From: Ampelomyces quisqualis
Lineage: Eukaryota > Ascomycota > Dothideomycetes > Pleosporales > Phaeosphaeriaceae
Direction of reading: 5' to 3'
DNA: 64,000 bases
Assembly (NCBI GenBank): GCA_018398575.1
Contig: JAGTXZ010000019.1
Coordinates: 1,488,001 to 1,552,000, forward strand
Under the pieces are notes generated by a model. The model was not told the origin of the DNA, searched no databases, and saw only the letters and a list, made by a program, of their open reading frames with translations. Below, piece after piece: positions 10,961-23,879 of this stretch; position 1 is the first letter of the stretch; every line of letters starts with the position of its first letter. Made by a program: the position numbers and the translations under genes.

Positions 10961-13900
10961 ATAGTATATAAGTAATGCAAAGATAATAACTACTAATAAT
11001 GTATTACAGGTAATTATAAGAATACGCTATAATATTAATGTAGTAGACTAGCGTATATAGGTTAAAGAGATAATAGATTTTATCTAGTATAAGAATATAT
11101 ATAACAAGATTAAACAGGTACACCTATAGGCTAACTACCTAAAGACAATGCGTAGCCTAATAATAGATAAATAGGTTAAGTATACTATATACTCTAGACT
11201 AACTAATAGTAGTATACTAAGAAAATTCTATAAGGCAACAGCTGGCGCTGTATAAAAGAAGATAATCTTAGAAATTTAAGACTACAGCAACAAAGTTAAA
11301 GCTAAACATATAGAAAGATAGCTAACGCTTGTAAACTTAGAACTAGAACGCACGTAGTTAGTATTAGTAGTCTTAAGTTCTTTTGCTACTTTAGTAACCT
11401 AGCTAATAGGCCTTACTATAATAACAACTAAACTGTTACTTAACAACGTTAATATCTATATTATAGATAGCGTATATTATTAAACTGCCTAGACCTTCTT
11501 GCTTTTAAGGCTAATAATAGCTGTATGTTAATAGTAGCTTAAAGACAGCAACTTTAAGATAAAGCTATAATATCTTAAATACAGTACACTTGTTAAACAC
11601 CTGTTGTAACTAAAGTTTATAGACTAGTATATAGTTAGGACTTTAAAGATATTTAACGCGTTAGCGCTGCGCCTAATTACTAATAATAATAATCTAGCTG
11701 TAACTGTTAACTTATACGTTAAGATAAGAAGCCTTAAGAGCGTTACAATTAAATACTAGACTCTAGTATAAGATAAAGTTAAACCTAGTAGTAATATAAC
11801 CTAGAATAGTATACAAATAATAACAGCTAACTATATAATATAGTGCACTTTACTTTAGGCAGTAATAGTAACATTATAAACTTAGTAGGTGCTACTAGAG
11901 ACAAAAGGCAAAGGCGCCTTTACTTAGAGCTTAATAACAACACTAAAGACAATAACTATAAATAACAAAAGATAACAAGAGCGCTAGCAGACCTAGCTTA
12001 CAAACTATTAACAGGACCTAAAGTAAATAGTAGCAAATACTTTAACAGATAGAGTAGGAGTAAGAAGAAGAAGAATAACAGCCTAGACATACGCATTAAG
12101 ACCCTAACTACTAAAATTAAGCGCCTAGAGGAGTAGAATAACAGTACTATAAAGAAAGTAGAAGGAAGTAGAGATAAAGATACTGCGTAAATATAAAACA
12201 ACGTAATATCTACGCTAATTACTACACCTAGACAGAAACGCAAGAGTGCTATAGAAAAATAATAGAGGTTACTAGAGGAAGATACCTACTCTAGTAGCAA
12301 AGAAAAATAAGAAGAGTGTAATAAAGGTAACAGGAATAAGGATAAAGAGCTCTAGTTAGTAAAACAACTTGCGTTAGAAGAAAGGCTGTAGCTCTAAGCC
12401 TTACTAAACGCAAGGTAAGTACACTATAGAAAGCCTATAACTATAATTTACGCAACTAATACGTAAGACAGGATAGCAGATAAACTGTAAGCTTAAATTA
12501 GAGTAGTAATAGAACACTACTAAGAGGACAAATAGTAGAAAGTAGCTAACTTCTTTAGATCTCTACTAAAAGACTTTAAGGATAACGCGCCTATAATACT
12601 ACATTTATTATAGGAACTAACAGTTCTATTTATAGTATACTAACTAATAGAGGCTTACATACTTTACAAAAAAGAGCTATCTTTAGACAATAGCAGCATA
12701 TTTAGGAATATAATAGGTATAGAAAAAACAAGATTAGCTGTACTTATAATAATTATAGAGTATGCGCACTTTAAGAACTAGAGTAAAGTGCAAGAGAACT
12801 AAGTAAAAAATAAAACTAGTTAATATAGGGCTAAAGACAACAGTTAAGAATAGTACCCTATAACTAACTAACAGACATTTCTATATACATGTAAAAAAAA
12901 CTCTTTAATACTAAAAGAGCTATAGTTAGCAGCATCTATAGTAAGTAGATAAGGCTGCGCACTAGCTGCATAAAAGGCTAAAATTATTACTATAGGCCTC
13001 TGCAAATCTAAATAGTGTAACTTAAAAGACCTCTTTGCGCTTTGTATCTACTTTATAGACAATACTTCCTTATAAGGTATAGGCGCACTAATAGCAGATA
13101 AAGAAATAGAGATAAAGATCAATCTGCAAGTTAAATAGCACCTTATAGTGTCTAACTAAAACGTCTTACTACGCAAATTTACAAAGGACAGTAAGAAGTA
13201 TATAGAAACAGTTCTATAGTACATCTAGGAACGCTATATACTAAAAGTCTACCTAAATGCAACTGCGCACTATCTAGTACTATCTGCTAGCTAATTTATA
13301 ATTGTATGCAGCTACACAATACTAGTAAAACGCGTACTTAATAAATACTAAACTATAAGACTTATAACTATACGCAAAATATTATTAAGGGGTAGCAAAG
13401 TAAGCGCAAGAGACACTCTTAATATTCTTAGCTACGTAGTAATATAGGGACGTATTATCTTTAACAAGTTCTATAACTACAAATCTAAGAACACTATTAT
13501 AGGCAACTTGTATAAGACTATTTAAAGCAAGAACTATAGTTATTAGTAGAAGGCCTAGGCCCTTTTAGGTACACTAATAGAGAAGGGTCTCTACAAGATA
13601 CTTATTTTTATCTCCCTAGCGCTTAGCAGACTATAAGATGATAAGAACTTCTTAAACTAGCACTATTTTATAGGCAAGAAGAATAATATAGATAGTTTTA
13701 AATTGTTTACTGCTGCTAACCCTGTGTACGCAAGCATTAAGAAAATTGTAGATATAAGAGAGATAAAAAAGATATTAGGCCTAGTTATAGTAAAGGGCTA
13801 GGACACCTACTTATCTAAGGTACAAGAAGAAGTTAAAAACGTGCTTAATTCTCCTAAGTACATAGCGCTTATAGTGTTAGAAGAGAAGATTACAGCAAGG

Positions 13901-14960
13901 TTTATACTGCGTTAAACTCTAGTTACGCAAGACCTATAAGGCTAGAAGATTTTAGGCATTAAGAGCAACTTCCTAATATTCTACTAGCTATGCTAAACAG
14001 ATAACTTCTAATTGCTTATAGCTAACGCAATAATAAGATATAAGATAGTGCTACTATAAGAAGAGCTAAACAGCGCAGAAGCTAAGAGCATATATATATT
14101 TAACTACGCTAAGATATAGAGTATTACAATATTCTTAATACTAGCCTAGCTTAAGGCTGCGCTGTTTAAAAGCAAAAGAAGTAAAAAAACTAAGCAGTTT
14201 ACATTAACGCATATCTAATAGCACTTTTAGTAGCTAAACAAAGAAATATTTACTAATAACTTTAACTTACTACTTGCATATAGTGCAAAGTATAAGGCAA
14301 TTATGCTAAAGGCTAAGAGAACCTATATTAAAACTAGACCTAATTCTAATTTAAGGGGCCTAGCGGATAATTAAATAGTACTACGCGATGTTTAGGCTAA
14401 AATCTTTATTAGCTTATACAAACTATGTGTGTAACTAGTGCTCTAGATAGGGCTTTAAAAAAAATTTAGCAAAGATACAGTTCTTCTACTAAGAGGGGGA
14501 ATGCTAAAGTCTAAAATAGACGCTGTATTAGCAAAATAGAAGGACCTAGACTTAACATTTATTTTAGTAGCGTTAATAGCGTTTGCAGAAGCTATTACGC
14601 TAATTAAGGCAAATAAGGTTATAATTGCAGAGCCTTAAGACAAACAGGGCACTTAAGACTAATTTATGTTTAAGGTATATTAACTAGGCTAGCTAGCAGA
14701 CATATATAAGGGTATTATTTTATATAACTTAGAAAGCAATCTAAAAACAAAAGTTCTAAAGAAGTAGAACGTAAAGATATTATCGCGCAGTAGTCTGTAA
14801 GGTGTAATAACAAAAGAAGAAGAGATTAAGTAAGATTGTAATAAGGAAATCTCTATAAAGCTTAAGGGGCTAGTGTAAATTAGGTAAATTAAGCAGTAGA
14901 GCTGTAGAGTATAGTACACTACTATGCAAAGCTGTAGGATAAAAAACGCTTAAGTAGATA
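10961..14960 (+). pseudogene. G ORF2, long unknown coding region, copy A
   Basis: The plus strand carries about 4 kb that reads as protein once TAG/TAA are taken as former Gln or Trp codons. A first block (about 10960-11830) includes FYKATAGA and LLLRLI. A second block in another frame starts near 11845, is K/R/Q-rich at first (with a coiled-coil-like stretch LTTKIKRLE) and continues to about 14960. Copy B has the same two blocks at 33200-34060 and 34075-37190. I do not recognise the family. Two copies of one frame argue for a real transposon gene, either a transposition accessory protein or cargo. Confidence 0.5.
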
Positions 14961-15299
14961 CGTAGCCTAGTCCTAAGAGTATAAGAATATAAAAAGTATT
15001 GCAAAAGAAGTATATACGTAGACATAACACAAAATTGATTTAAAGCGTAAGGATAGTATAGATTTGCAGCAAAACCTAAACTAAGTAACAGCGCTATTAA
15101 AGGGATTACCTTAAACTTAAACTATAGTTAGGTATAGTTAAGGATAGGCTGCTAACTAGCAACATAGTTGTGTAGACAGTGTAAAGCTATGTTAAATATA
15201 AGAACTATAAACTATTTTGTAAAAAGGTTCTACAAACTAGGCTGCTAATAGAAGTATACTAGGCATTACTATTATTGCTTAGTATAGTAGAGCACAGTT

Positions 15300-15384
15300 A
15301 AGAACTGTCTAGTAGCTAGCAGTATAGTTGTGTTAACAGTGTTACTAATGTTATAGATATTGCTAACGTTATGTTTTCCTAACG
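15300..15384 (+). repeat. Right end of G copy A with subterminal repeats
   Basis: Units resembling TGTTGCTAA (GTGTTACTAATG, TTATAGATATTGCTAACG) recur about every 9 bp. They run into the terminal TTTTCCTAACG at 15374-15384, followed by TA at 15385-15386. The RIP-free version of this end is at 61400-61441. Confidence 0.75.
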
Positions 15385-15386
15385 TA

Positions 15387-17900
15387 ATAGTATAGTTACC
15401 TCTATAGTACTGCAGCAGCGCGTTAGTAGTGTTACTATTTGTAATATCTTTAAAGTTCTTAAGCTTAATAGGCTATAATAGGTATTTAGTAGAAAAAGAT
15501 TATAGGCTGCCTACTAGGACTGCGTACACGCTTAGCTTGTTATAGAGAGATTCTGTAAAGGTTTTAGCGTCTTTAACTCTTATTATATTAGTGTTAAGCT
15601 TATAGCGCTACTACTTTAACTTGCAGTTAATAACAACGCGACTTTCTTTTAGTCTTAGTAACTCTAAAATAACAAGTTAAGCTGCGTTAGCAATTCTGTA
15701 TAGGATAGTAGTAAAGCACTTAGTAACACTCTAGTTATCTTTTATTGTTAGATAAGCCTAATAAGCGTAGAAGCTAGGTATAGTGCTTAAGTTAGGTAGG
15801 TAGATAGTTAGTAGCGCTACGCTATAAATTTAAAAGAGGTTCTTAAGTAAGACAACTTTCTTATTAATTGTACTAAGTTCTGCACTATAGTTAATTAGTA
15901 TTTATATAGGCTGCGTAGTGCTATTGTTACGTAGCGTTCTAAGTACTTTAATATAATTCTCTTATTATAATAGAACTTAGGCTGTTAAGAAGAAAAGTCT
16001 TTTTACGCCTTCTTGTTTTTTTTTATATTGCGTTTAAACTAGTAACAGAAGAGAAGATATTAAGCCTTAATTTATACTCTCTAGCCTAATAGCCTATTTT
16101 GCTATAATAGTAGCAGGCGTTAGTTAGCTTTAGGCTTAGGTTTATAGTACTAGTACCACAACATTATAGAGCTTTTGCGTTAGGTTTAGACTGCAAAGTT
16201 TTACTTGTGCTAAGTGTTCTATATGTGCAATAGTATAGTAATAGTATACTACTACTATAGTGTAAGTTATCCTCTAGCGTTATAGCGCGTTTAATAAGTT
16301 CTCTATAGGTAGTAGAAAACTTAGTGTAGTTAGAGAGGACTACTTTAATCTCTATGTAGAGTTTACTATATAAGTGTATTACTAGGTATTTCTGCTTATA
16401 AGAGGAGTTTACCTAATTTTCTAATGTTAATAGATAGGCTGCAAATTTAGTTACTATTTAGCTATCTTTTTAGACTACCTTTTGATACTATATAGTAGCT
16501 TAAAGCTCTCTATTTACTAGGCTCTTAATCAAATTAAGTAGAAAAGACATTATATTACGCTACGCTAGCGTTCTACTATTATCTTCTTATTTCCTCTATA
16601 TCTATATTTATTAGAACGTAGTTTATAAGTACTTGAGGGTAAAGGTAATCTTTTAGTCTTTAAGCTAGAAGGCTAAGGAGTCTAATTAAAAGGTAATAGA
16701 TAGCCTAGCCTTAAAGTTCTAATACTCTCTAAATCTCTTTTCTTTAAAGACAAGGATTTTCTTAATCTTTAGCCTATGATCTAGTAGCGCTAATAGGTTA
16801 AGTTAGAGGCGTTGCGCTAGTAGAGACATATCGCGTCTATCTAGAGGAGTTAGTTCTACTTTATTAGGAGCGCCTAAAGACTGTTTAGAAGTTAGAGAAG
16901 GCTATTTACCTACTAGTAATTACTCTTATTAGCGTACTTTCTTTCTTAGATTCTAGATCTTAGCTTACTCTTTAAATTCTTAGCGCTAGCGCTTTAGGTG
17001 CGCTAAGCGTTTACTTAGACTACTTATTATTTCTTTATTAGAAGTGTTTTCTCTTTATAGGTTAGCTAGTAGGATTAGAGATAAATTCTAATCTATTGTT
17101 ATTAGGTAACTAGGCTGCTATCCTTTTGCAAGGTAGAGGAATTAAAACTATAAGAGGTTTATATAGTAGTAAAGTTACAGGATAATAATAGTAGTGTAGA
17201 TAGAAGCAAGTTAATTCCTGTTCTACAGCTTTAGTATAGAACTGCTCTTTTATAGATATAACTAGACGCGTATCTTTATAACTAGAATATACTAGGTCTG
17301 CGCTAGCATAACGCTATTAAGACACTAGAGTAGCTGTACGCGTTCTAGGCGTATAGAAGCTAGGGTAGTATTACAGTAGCGTAGGCGCATTACTATGCAG
17401 CTAACAGCTCTGCGCTATAGCATTCTTACATACTCCTAATAATTAATCTAGTATTCTATCTTTCTTTACATTGTTATTCTTAGCTATTTCTACTTATAGT
17501 AAGTAAAAACAGATTAGCTTTTAGTTAGAGGTAGACTAGCTAATTAAGAGTAAGCTTAATCTTTATTCTCCTACTATCTTAATCTCTAATACAGATTCTC
17601 TAGGTTGTAAATCAATTAGTAATAGCACTAATAGCAAACGTTATTATTCTATATCTGCTTTTTCCTAACCTTGTACTTATAGTAGGTTGTTAATTAATTC
17701 TGTCCCTAGATTTAATAGTAACTACCTAGCTAGTTGTAGATTACTTTAATTTAAGCCTAAGATTGTAAATTCTAGTTACAAACTACTCTATTAGATTAGC
17801 GTTAATTAATAGCTAGCGCTTGTAAGGGTTATCGTAAAGATATGTACCCTAACAAGCTAGTTAATCTAGTATCTAATAGTTGCGACCTGTTAAACAATCT
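15387..17900 (-). pseudogene. Gypsy-like gag-protease remnant (older substrate)
   Basis: On the minus strand, 17700-16000 reads as a Gag with a Pro/Thr-rich N-terminal part, a capsid-like middle (STTYRELIKRAITLEDNL) and a decayed zinc knuckle ACYYYSKIGY near 16110-16080, where the second Cys and the His are Tyr. Farther on, near 15890, ILINYSAELSTINKK resembles the protease active-site region, with Asn in place of the catalytic Asp. It ends abruptly at 15387, where G copy A is inserted. LTRs of this element were not found. It differs in sequence from A1, B and C. Confidence 0.6.
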
Positions 17901-18346
17901 TTCTTTTCCTGATTTGCGTAAGTAGCTTAGCTTACTTACTGCAAGTAGGTATACTCTTGTTCTAGTATTAAACAATTTATAGCTTTAGATAGTAGATCTT
18001 TAAAAGAGTATTTAACGTTCTACAATGTTATTTAAGGCACACCTCAATTATATCTATAAGGTCTTACAGAACTAGAAGAATTTCTTAGGTCAATTAGTAA
18101 GGTTAGATTAGTTTAGTTCTAGAGTGTTTTTCCTTAATCTTTCCTTATGTAGCAGAAAACTTAGCGTATTAGGAGCAGGCCTTCAGCCTCTATTAATAAG
18201 ATCTGTTCTAAGTTAGATTACTCTTTGCTTTAATTTATTCGCGTAAGTTCTTTAGGTTAAGTAGCTTCTTAAAGTAAAGATATTACTAATAGGTAAGATA
18301 TTTTGTTAATCTATCTATAGGCATATTATTTGTTTTAAAGTACTCT
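17901..18346. other. Substrate sequence left of element D
   Basis: This sequence is AT-rich and RIP-mutated, with no recognisable gene. It is continuous with 60384 onward once element D is removed, since the duplication ACTAA flanks D on both sides. Confidence 0.5.
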
Positions 18347-18351
18347 ACTAA

Positions 18352-18648
18352 TATAAGAAATACATATTATATCTTATACCTTAATAAGTAAAGTAGCAAA
18401 TAAAATAAAATAAAGATAGTTTATATAATAGAGCTAAAGGCACTCTAATAGCGCTCTAACTTAGTTGCTACAACAAGTATAAATATAAGCCTATAACATA
18501 AGATAGACTATAAGTTTCTCTTATCCTTTTATACAAGACCTATAGGTATATAGCTAATCTAGAATCTCTTAATATAACACGTACTTCTATATACCTCTAA
18601 CACGTATATAATTTAATTCTAATAGCTATACTAACCTACATTGTTATA
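18352..18648 (+). repeat. 5' LTR of element D (297 bp)
   Basis: It starts TATAAGAAATAC (the family start is TGTAAC) and ends TTGTTATA (the family end is TTGTTACA). It is preceded by the duplication ACTAA. It aligns with 60081-60378, 38066-38366 and 57378-57678. Confidence 0.88.
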
Positions 18649-18729
18649 TTATAAGAGGAACTTTATTCTGCTTGTAATAGCAAGTAGATAATATTGCAAC
18701 TTACTTTTAAAAAGATCGCGTTGTAATAT

Positions 18730-18945
18730 TGTTAGGAAAAATTAAGATTTGTCTGGTTAGCCTAGTTGCGGCGACCTGCGGCTGCCTAATAGTAATACTG
18801 TCTACTAGACAATTTGCTAAAGTCGCCCTACTTACTTCTAGTCGCTAGCAACCTAACAGCGACCTAACAGCAAGTTGCCTGTGTCACCTGTGTTGCCTGT
18901 GTCGCTAGTGTTACTAGTGTTGCTAGTATTACCAGATTTGACAGT
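18730..18945 (+). repeat. Left end of G copy B: TIR and subterminal repeats
   Basis: It aligns with 60596-60800. Shared blocks include AATACTGTCTACTAGACAA and TTACTTCTAGTCGCTAGC. Short units of GTGTCGCTA/GTGTTGCTA type follow at 9-bp spacing up to about 18935. GC-rich pieces survive better here than in the element interior. In the CACTA superfamily such subterminal repeats bind the transposase. That role is inferred here. Confidence 0.75.
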
Positions 18946-21460
18946 TAAGAACTGTTAAGTACTATAGCACTAGTAGAACTATATACTACAGCTAGCTGCC
19001 TGTGTCTTTATACTCTTGTAGCGTAGGCTAACTAAGCTAGTCCTCTTTGTCTAGTTATATAGGCTTTTTAATTAAATATAGCATAGACAAATTGCGCTCT
19101 TTTAAAAGTAGGCTAGCCTAGACGCAGCTACTAGGCTTGACGTTCTGTAGAGCACGCGTTAGTAGGTACACAACGCGCTCTATGTATAGAAGGCTGTAAT
19201 AGCTGCTACTACTTACAGAGTAGTAATTATCTTGCTAGTTAGTTGTGTTAAGATTAGGTGCTGTGTCTGCTAGTGCTGCACTATCTACTATAGTAGTCTA
19301 CACTGTTGCGTTATATTAAGGCTAACCTAACAGTATTTACGCGTTATACTAGTAAAAGTATATCTAGTTCTTGTAACATTTGCGTTGCTTGCTATTTATA
19401 ACTACTTAATAATACTCTATTTCTTCTTTATACTGTTGCACTAACCTATTACACTTGTCTAGTTTTAGTTACTATTTCTCTTTAGTTAAAGCAATTACGT
19501 TAAGTATGTTGCCTTTAATTATAATATTGTAGGCCTGCGTTACAAATTCTTTCTATGCGTCTTCTGCTACAATGCTCTAGCTACCTCTACAGTTCTTAAA
19601 CTATAGCTGTTTATCTACCTTATAAAGGTATTCTAGTGCAAGTTTATTTGTATATCTATACTCTTCTAGTAAAACATTTTTTACTTTACCTAATGCTTTA
19701 CGTACGCGTATATAGACAGTATCCTATGCAAGTTATTATATGTTACATTACGTTTAGACCTACTTATATTGTTAGTGTCTCTGTGTAGGACTTTTCTTCT
19801 CTCTCTAACGTTTTCTTTTCTATTCTTTTCTATTAAGCAGTTTACCTTCTTCTTCTCTTTATTGTTATAATTGTCTATAAGCGCATTGTAGCAATCTTGC
19901 TCCTCTTTTGTACAGTTAGCTAAGATATTATCTACGTTGTTGTTATAGGTATCCTTTAGTACTAAAACGTTAGCCCTGTTATTCTCTTGTTAGTTTATGT
20001 GTACAGCAATATCCTGTTGTATATTATCCTATATAAGAATCTGTTAAATACCTCTTAGGTTCTTCTATTTTTCGCAAATAGCATTAAAGTAGTCTGCTTT
20101 CTGTTAGCTAATGCTATGTGTAGAACTTGTAACATACTCTCTACAGTATGTCTATAGAAGGGTATAGTTTTCCTAGTGCTGTTGTTATTAAATTCTCTTA
20201 TTGCGTTAAATATAACTAAGCCTATTAGTGCTACTATATTTGCACTTAGTTTATTAAACTTCTCTTGATTCCTAGTTATTGCAGCGATGCTCTATTTCCT
20301 ATTATTATAGAATAACTGTGCTATTACTGCTGTAAGACTAGGGTTTCAAAATCTAGCAGATTTAGGCTGTCTTTAGTTAGCTAGCATAGCTGTTTTAGAG
20401 GTGTACTTGCGTTCTTTAGGTCTTGTAGTAGGTAAACAAAGTCTTTAAGCAGTTTGCTTAGCTTAAGAACCTGTTTGTCTAGGTAGTTTAATATGTAGGC
20501 ACTAGTAATTTCTAGTTATTTTTGCCTTATTACGTAGGTCTGCAAGTTGCTGTATATGTCTAGCATCTAGGCGCCTACTATTAGCTACTGTCCTTAGTAG
20601 GCTGCAATAGTACTTATATAGTAGGCAGCTTCTTTACACAGTGTTAAGCTAATATGCAATTAAACTAATAACAGTAGAGTATTCTATACTTCTGTCTAAG
20701 CGTCTAGTAGCATTTAGGCGTATACATACCTACGTATATTAAGCTATAGTGTTATTACTGTACTGTATAGCGTCTTTCTATTATTAGTAAGTAGTTGCGT
20801 TACTAGGATAACTCTTGCCTTCTCTAGTGTAGTTTTGTTTTCTAGTAACACACTTTTCTTTGCCTAGCGTTTTTCTTTTCTCTATAGCAGTAACCTAAAT
20901 AGGTCTGCACTAGATAAGAAAGGTTGCAACTCTATAACAGTTAGAACTACTTAATTGTGTATAATAAGGCATCTTCCTACAATGCAATAGCCTTAAGTCT
21001 AATAGTAGTTTTCTTTTAACTACTAACGTTTTCTGTGTATTAGTTCTATAGGTGTTTAGTTTGTGTTAGCTTGTTGTGCTTATGCTACTGCTGCGTCTAG
21101 ATTTCTCTTGTTAACAAGCAAGTAAGGCTGCAGATCTAGGAGTGTATAGTATTTAATCTCTAGGCTGTCTTATTAGGTAACTTTTTGGTTAGGCTAGTAT
21201 AGCAGTTAGTTGTACTTCTGTTTTAATTCTAGAGTTAAGGCTTAAGAACAGTAGCGTTAGAGTCTAAACAGTTTTTAGTTTCTGTAGCGTCTTAGTTTTT
21301 AGTATGTTAGTTCTAAGGTTATATCTCTTAAGAGCCTAACCTTTACACTATTATCTGTTAGCACTTGTTTTAGCGCTTGTTTAGACAGAGACATAGTGTG
21401 CTGCTAATATTACTTAAATTTACTACTTAGTATAGAGTATATAGAGTAAGCGCTTGCTCT
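18946..21460 (-). pseudogene. Unknown minus-strand coding remnant of G, coiled-coil rich
   Basis: The minus strand from about 20100 to 19400 reads with few stops as a K/E/N/Q-rich protein, with pieces such as KEEQDCYNALIDNYNNKEKK and VRERRKVLHRDTNN, then EEIEYYQVVINSKQRK near 19400. The opposite strand reads Leu/Phe/Ser-rich, the expected shadow. It lies downstream of the Plavaka-like transposase on the same strand and could be its C-terminal extension or an accessory ORF. No family was recognised. Confidence 0.4.
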
Positions 21461-21631
21461 TTAAATGTTAGAGAACTATTAGTAAGAGTAGTAGAAGTAA
21501 GTAATATGTGTAGCGCAATAGAGTTTTTACTTTACAGGCATAAGTAGGGTTTTTGTAACATATACAGTCTAATATTGCCTTAAATTCTGCTAGAGTGTAG
21601 TAGTTAGGCTGTTTAATTAGATAGCCTCTTG

Positions 21632-21995
21632 TCCTTAACTGCGTGCTAGCGTACACAACAGTTGTCTACTGTTAGCACAAATAGTTGTGCGCGTAATATA
21701 GGTAATTAGCCTTTCTCTTATCCTTAACTGCGTGCTAGCGTACAGAATAGTTGTCTACTATTAGCACAAATAGTTATGCGCGCAATATAGGCAATTAGGT
21801 GCCTTTCTATTCTTAACTAAATGTTAGCGTACATAATAGTTGTCTACTGTTAGCACAAATAGTAGTGCGCGCAATACAGGCAATTAAGTACCTTCTAGTC
21901 TTCTTGTCCTCTACTAAATATTAGCGTATATAATAGTTATTTACTATTAGTATAAATAGTTGTGCGCGCAATATAGGCAATCTAGTAGCTTTACA
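21632..21995. repeat. Tandem repeat of about 89-97 bp, four units, in G
   Basis: Unit starts (TCCTTAACTGCGTGCTAGCG and variants) lie at 21632, 21721, about 21810 and about 21907. Each unit contains the partial inverted repeat AGCACAAATAGTTGTGC. The last units are more diverged. The first unit overlaps a short open minus-strand frame (21656-21468), so the array may be partly coding or lie at a gene end. Confidence 0.8.
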
Positions 21996-21999
21996 CGCA

Positions 22000-23870
22000 G
22001 AAAACTATTTACCTAGTAAGTTGTTGGTACAGATCTAGTATACTACTATACTAGTTATGTTTGTAGTTTAATTGTAAATAACGCCTAGTGTATTTTTAAT
22101 ATAACTGTCTCTTATAATGCGCTGTGCTAGCGTGCCTTTGTAGATATCTTTATTTGCGCCTATCTATCTCTCTTCTTTGTATAGTAATATATACTGTTGT
22201 ATTTACTTTTAAAGCCTAATTTGTACTCTAATGTCTGTACAAACAAATTGTAATTAAGGTTGTTAATATACTTGTCTATTGCTAGCAGGTTGTAGTATGC
22301 ATATAACAGCTGGTTTGTCCTAATAAGAGTGTGCTTGTTTCTAGTTACATTTAACACTAATATAGTTGTTATGTTAGAGGTAATTTGTGTTATACTTAAC
22401 TCTTTGTTAACTATTTCTATTATCTTTTTACGCAGGTTTCTATCTAGTAAAGCTTGCTTCTAATTGTTATTTAGTTTAGTTTTATTCTATTGTAAGCGCA
22501 TCTATTAGGCTGCGTTGTAGTTATATTAGACAGCAAAGTATATAATTGTCTAGATAAGGTAACTATTAGCTGCGTTCTATAGTAGTCTATTCTATTGTAA
22601 TGCAATTGCCCTTATAATTTGCTATAGGTATTCTTTTACTATAGTTGTCTGTAGAGAACAGCCTAGTATCTTCTACCTCTTTATCTCTTATTCTACATTA
22701 GAGTATATTAAGTTATATTCTTCTGCTGTTAGTTACATTATATTGTATATACTATCTTTTAACAATTGTGTTTAGTGTTGCTGTAGTAGTGCTATCCTTC
22801 TGTCTGCACTAACTAGTAATTCTAGGTAACTATTGCAATATCTTTGTAATACTTACGTACGTAGATAAGAGTTGCTATTATTACGCGTTTGTAGTAGTGT
22901 ATAGTGTATAGTAAGAAGGTTGCGTTAGCAGCCTTGCACTACAGTTCTGTGTTATAGCGCTTGTTATATTAGCAGGTTTGCGTTCTATTAGGTAGGCTAA
23001 AGCAACAGTAGAGCTATTGTTAGATATACAATTCTATTTACTATGTCTAACGCTACATACTAGTTGTCTTGCTATACTTGCTTCTGTTTATAATTTTGCA
23101 CTGTACGTGTTTAGTTTTAATTAAATGTAAAAGAATACAGTCTATTATATTTGTTCTAATTGATGTAATTATTTACATAATAAGAAACAGAGACCTTATT
23201 GTTAAGTGTAGGTAGATTCTTTGGTACTAAGTGCATAGGGTAAATAATAGTTGTTATGTTATATACCTTAAATACTTGTAATGTGCGTTACTTAGTCTTT
23301 GTACTGTGTGTACAGTAGCGCACGCTTAGCATCTCTATTGTATAATTAATTTAACTATTGTTGTTAAACGCTATAACCTTGCAAAAGGCACTTATATACT
23401 TATATTTCTTTCTATTCTTATCTTAGTATTTGTTGTTAATAAATATAAGTATTAGGTGCACCTAAGCTGCAGCTCTACTGTTTGTAATAGTCTAAGATAG
23501 TTGCGTATAGTTCTTATATTTAAACTCTTGCACCTACACGTAATCTTTGCGCTATTTTCTAGTCTTATGCTAGTTAGGCGCGCATTGTATAATGTCTTCT
23601 TTGCAATATTTAGGGTTGTTATAGCGTTTGCCTAATAGCCTTAAGCATCTTATAGAAGAGTGTATTTTTACATTTATCTTGTTTACCTAGTAAGAGTTAG
23701 GGTCCTGTCTGTCTTTATTATATAAGGTAACAAGGCAGCTAGTTACCTTCTAATAGTAGTGTTAGACAAATACTACAGTAGCATATGTAAAGTCTAGTAA
23801 CGTAATATATGTAGTAACCTTACTAAGAGGCAGTATAATAGAATTTAGTAACATGCCTAGTATAGACTAT
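22000..23870 (-). pseudogene. Minus-strand coding remnant of G, including an open stretch at 22357-22160
   Basis: The 65-codon open stretch 22357-22160 begins MLNVTRNKHTLIRTNQLL and ends in YYYTKKRDR. It continues past a stop in the same frame. The surrounding 1.8 kb shows similar Asn/Tyr/Lys-rich minus-strand reading. It follows the transposase on the same strand, so it may be its C-terminal part. No domain was identified. Confidence 0.35.
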
Positions 23871-23879
23871 TTAAGTTAT

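Larger units (their letters stand above)
1..15384 (+). mobile_element. Giant DNA transposon G, copy A (right part, cut by window start)
   Basis: This stretch, without the retroelement at 581-8626, matches copy B from about 30283 to 37616 in the same order and orientation. It holds the second half of the pogo-type transposase, the 64-codon ORF at 8810, the 171-bp tandem repeat and the long unknown coding region. It ends at 15384 in CCTAACG followed by TA, the RIP-altered form of the end CCTGACG seen at 61435-61441. The left half of this copy lies outside the window. Differences from copy B that I checked are transitions, as expected for two repeats mutated independently by RIP. Confidence 0.8.

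Noticed and set aside
11998..12243. Minus-strand open frame rich in Leu, Phe and Ser (also 34188-34475, its counterpart in copy B).
   Set aside because: It is the antisense shadow of the K/R/Q-rich start of ORF2.
14689..14919. Minus-strand open frame (also 36912-37151 in copy B).
   Set aside because: It lies opposite the readable 3' part of ORF2 and has hydrophobic shadow composition.
15387..18346. The gag-protease remnant as the 5' part of the copia element at 61444-63830.
   Set aside because: On the minus strand it lies downstream of the copia RT, which is the wrong order, and its protease and knuckle look gypsy-like. They are more likely two separate old elements.
18345..18648. The LTR at 18352 as the 5' LTR of the minus-strand gag on its left.
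   Set aside because: The leader on its right matches element B, and its duplication ACTAA pairs with 60379-60383, so it belongs to element D in plus orientation.
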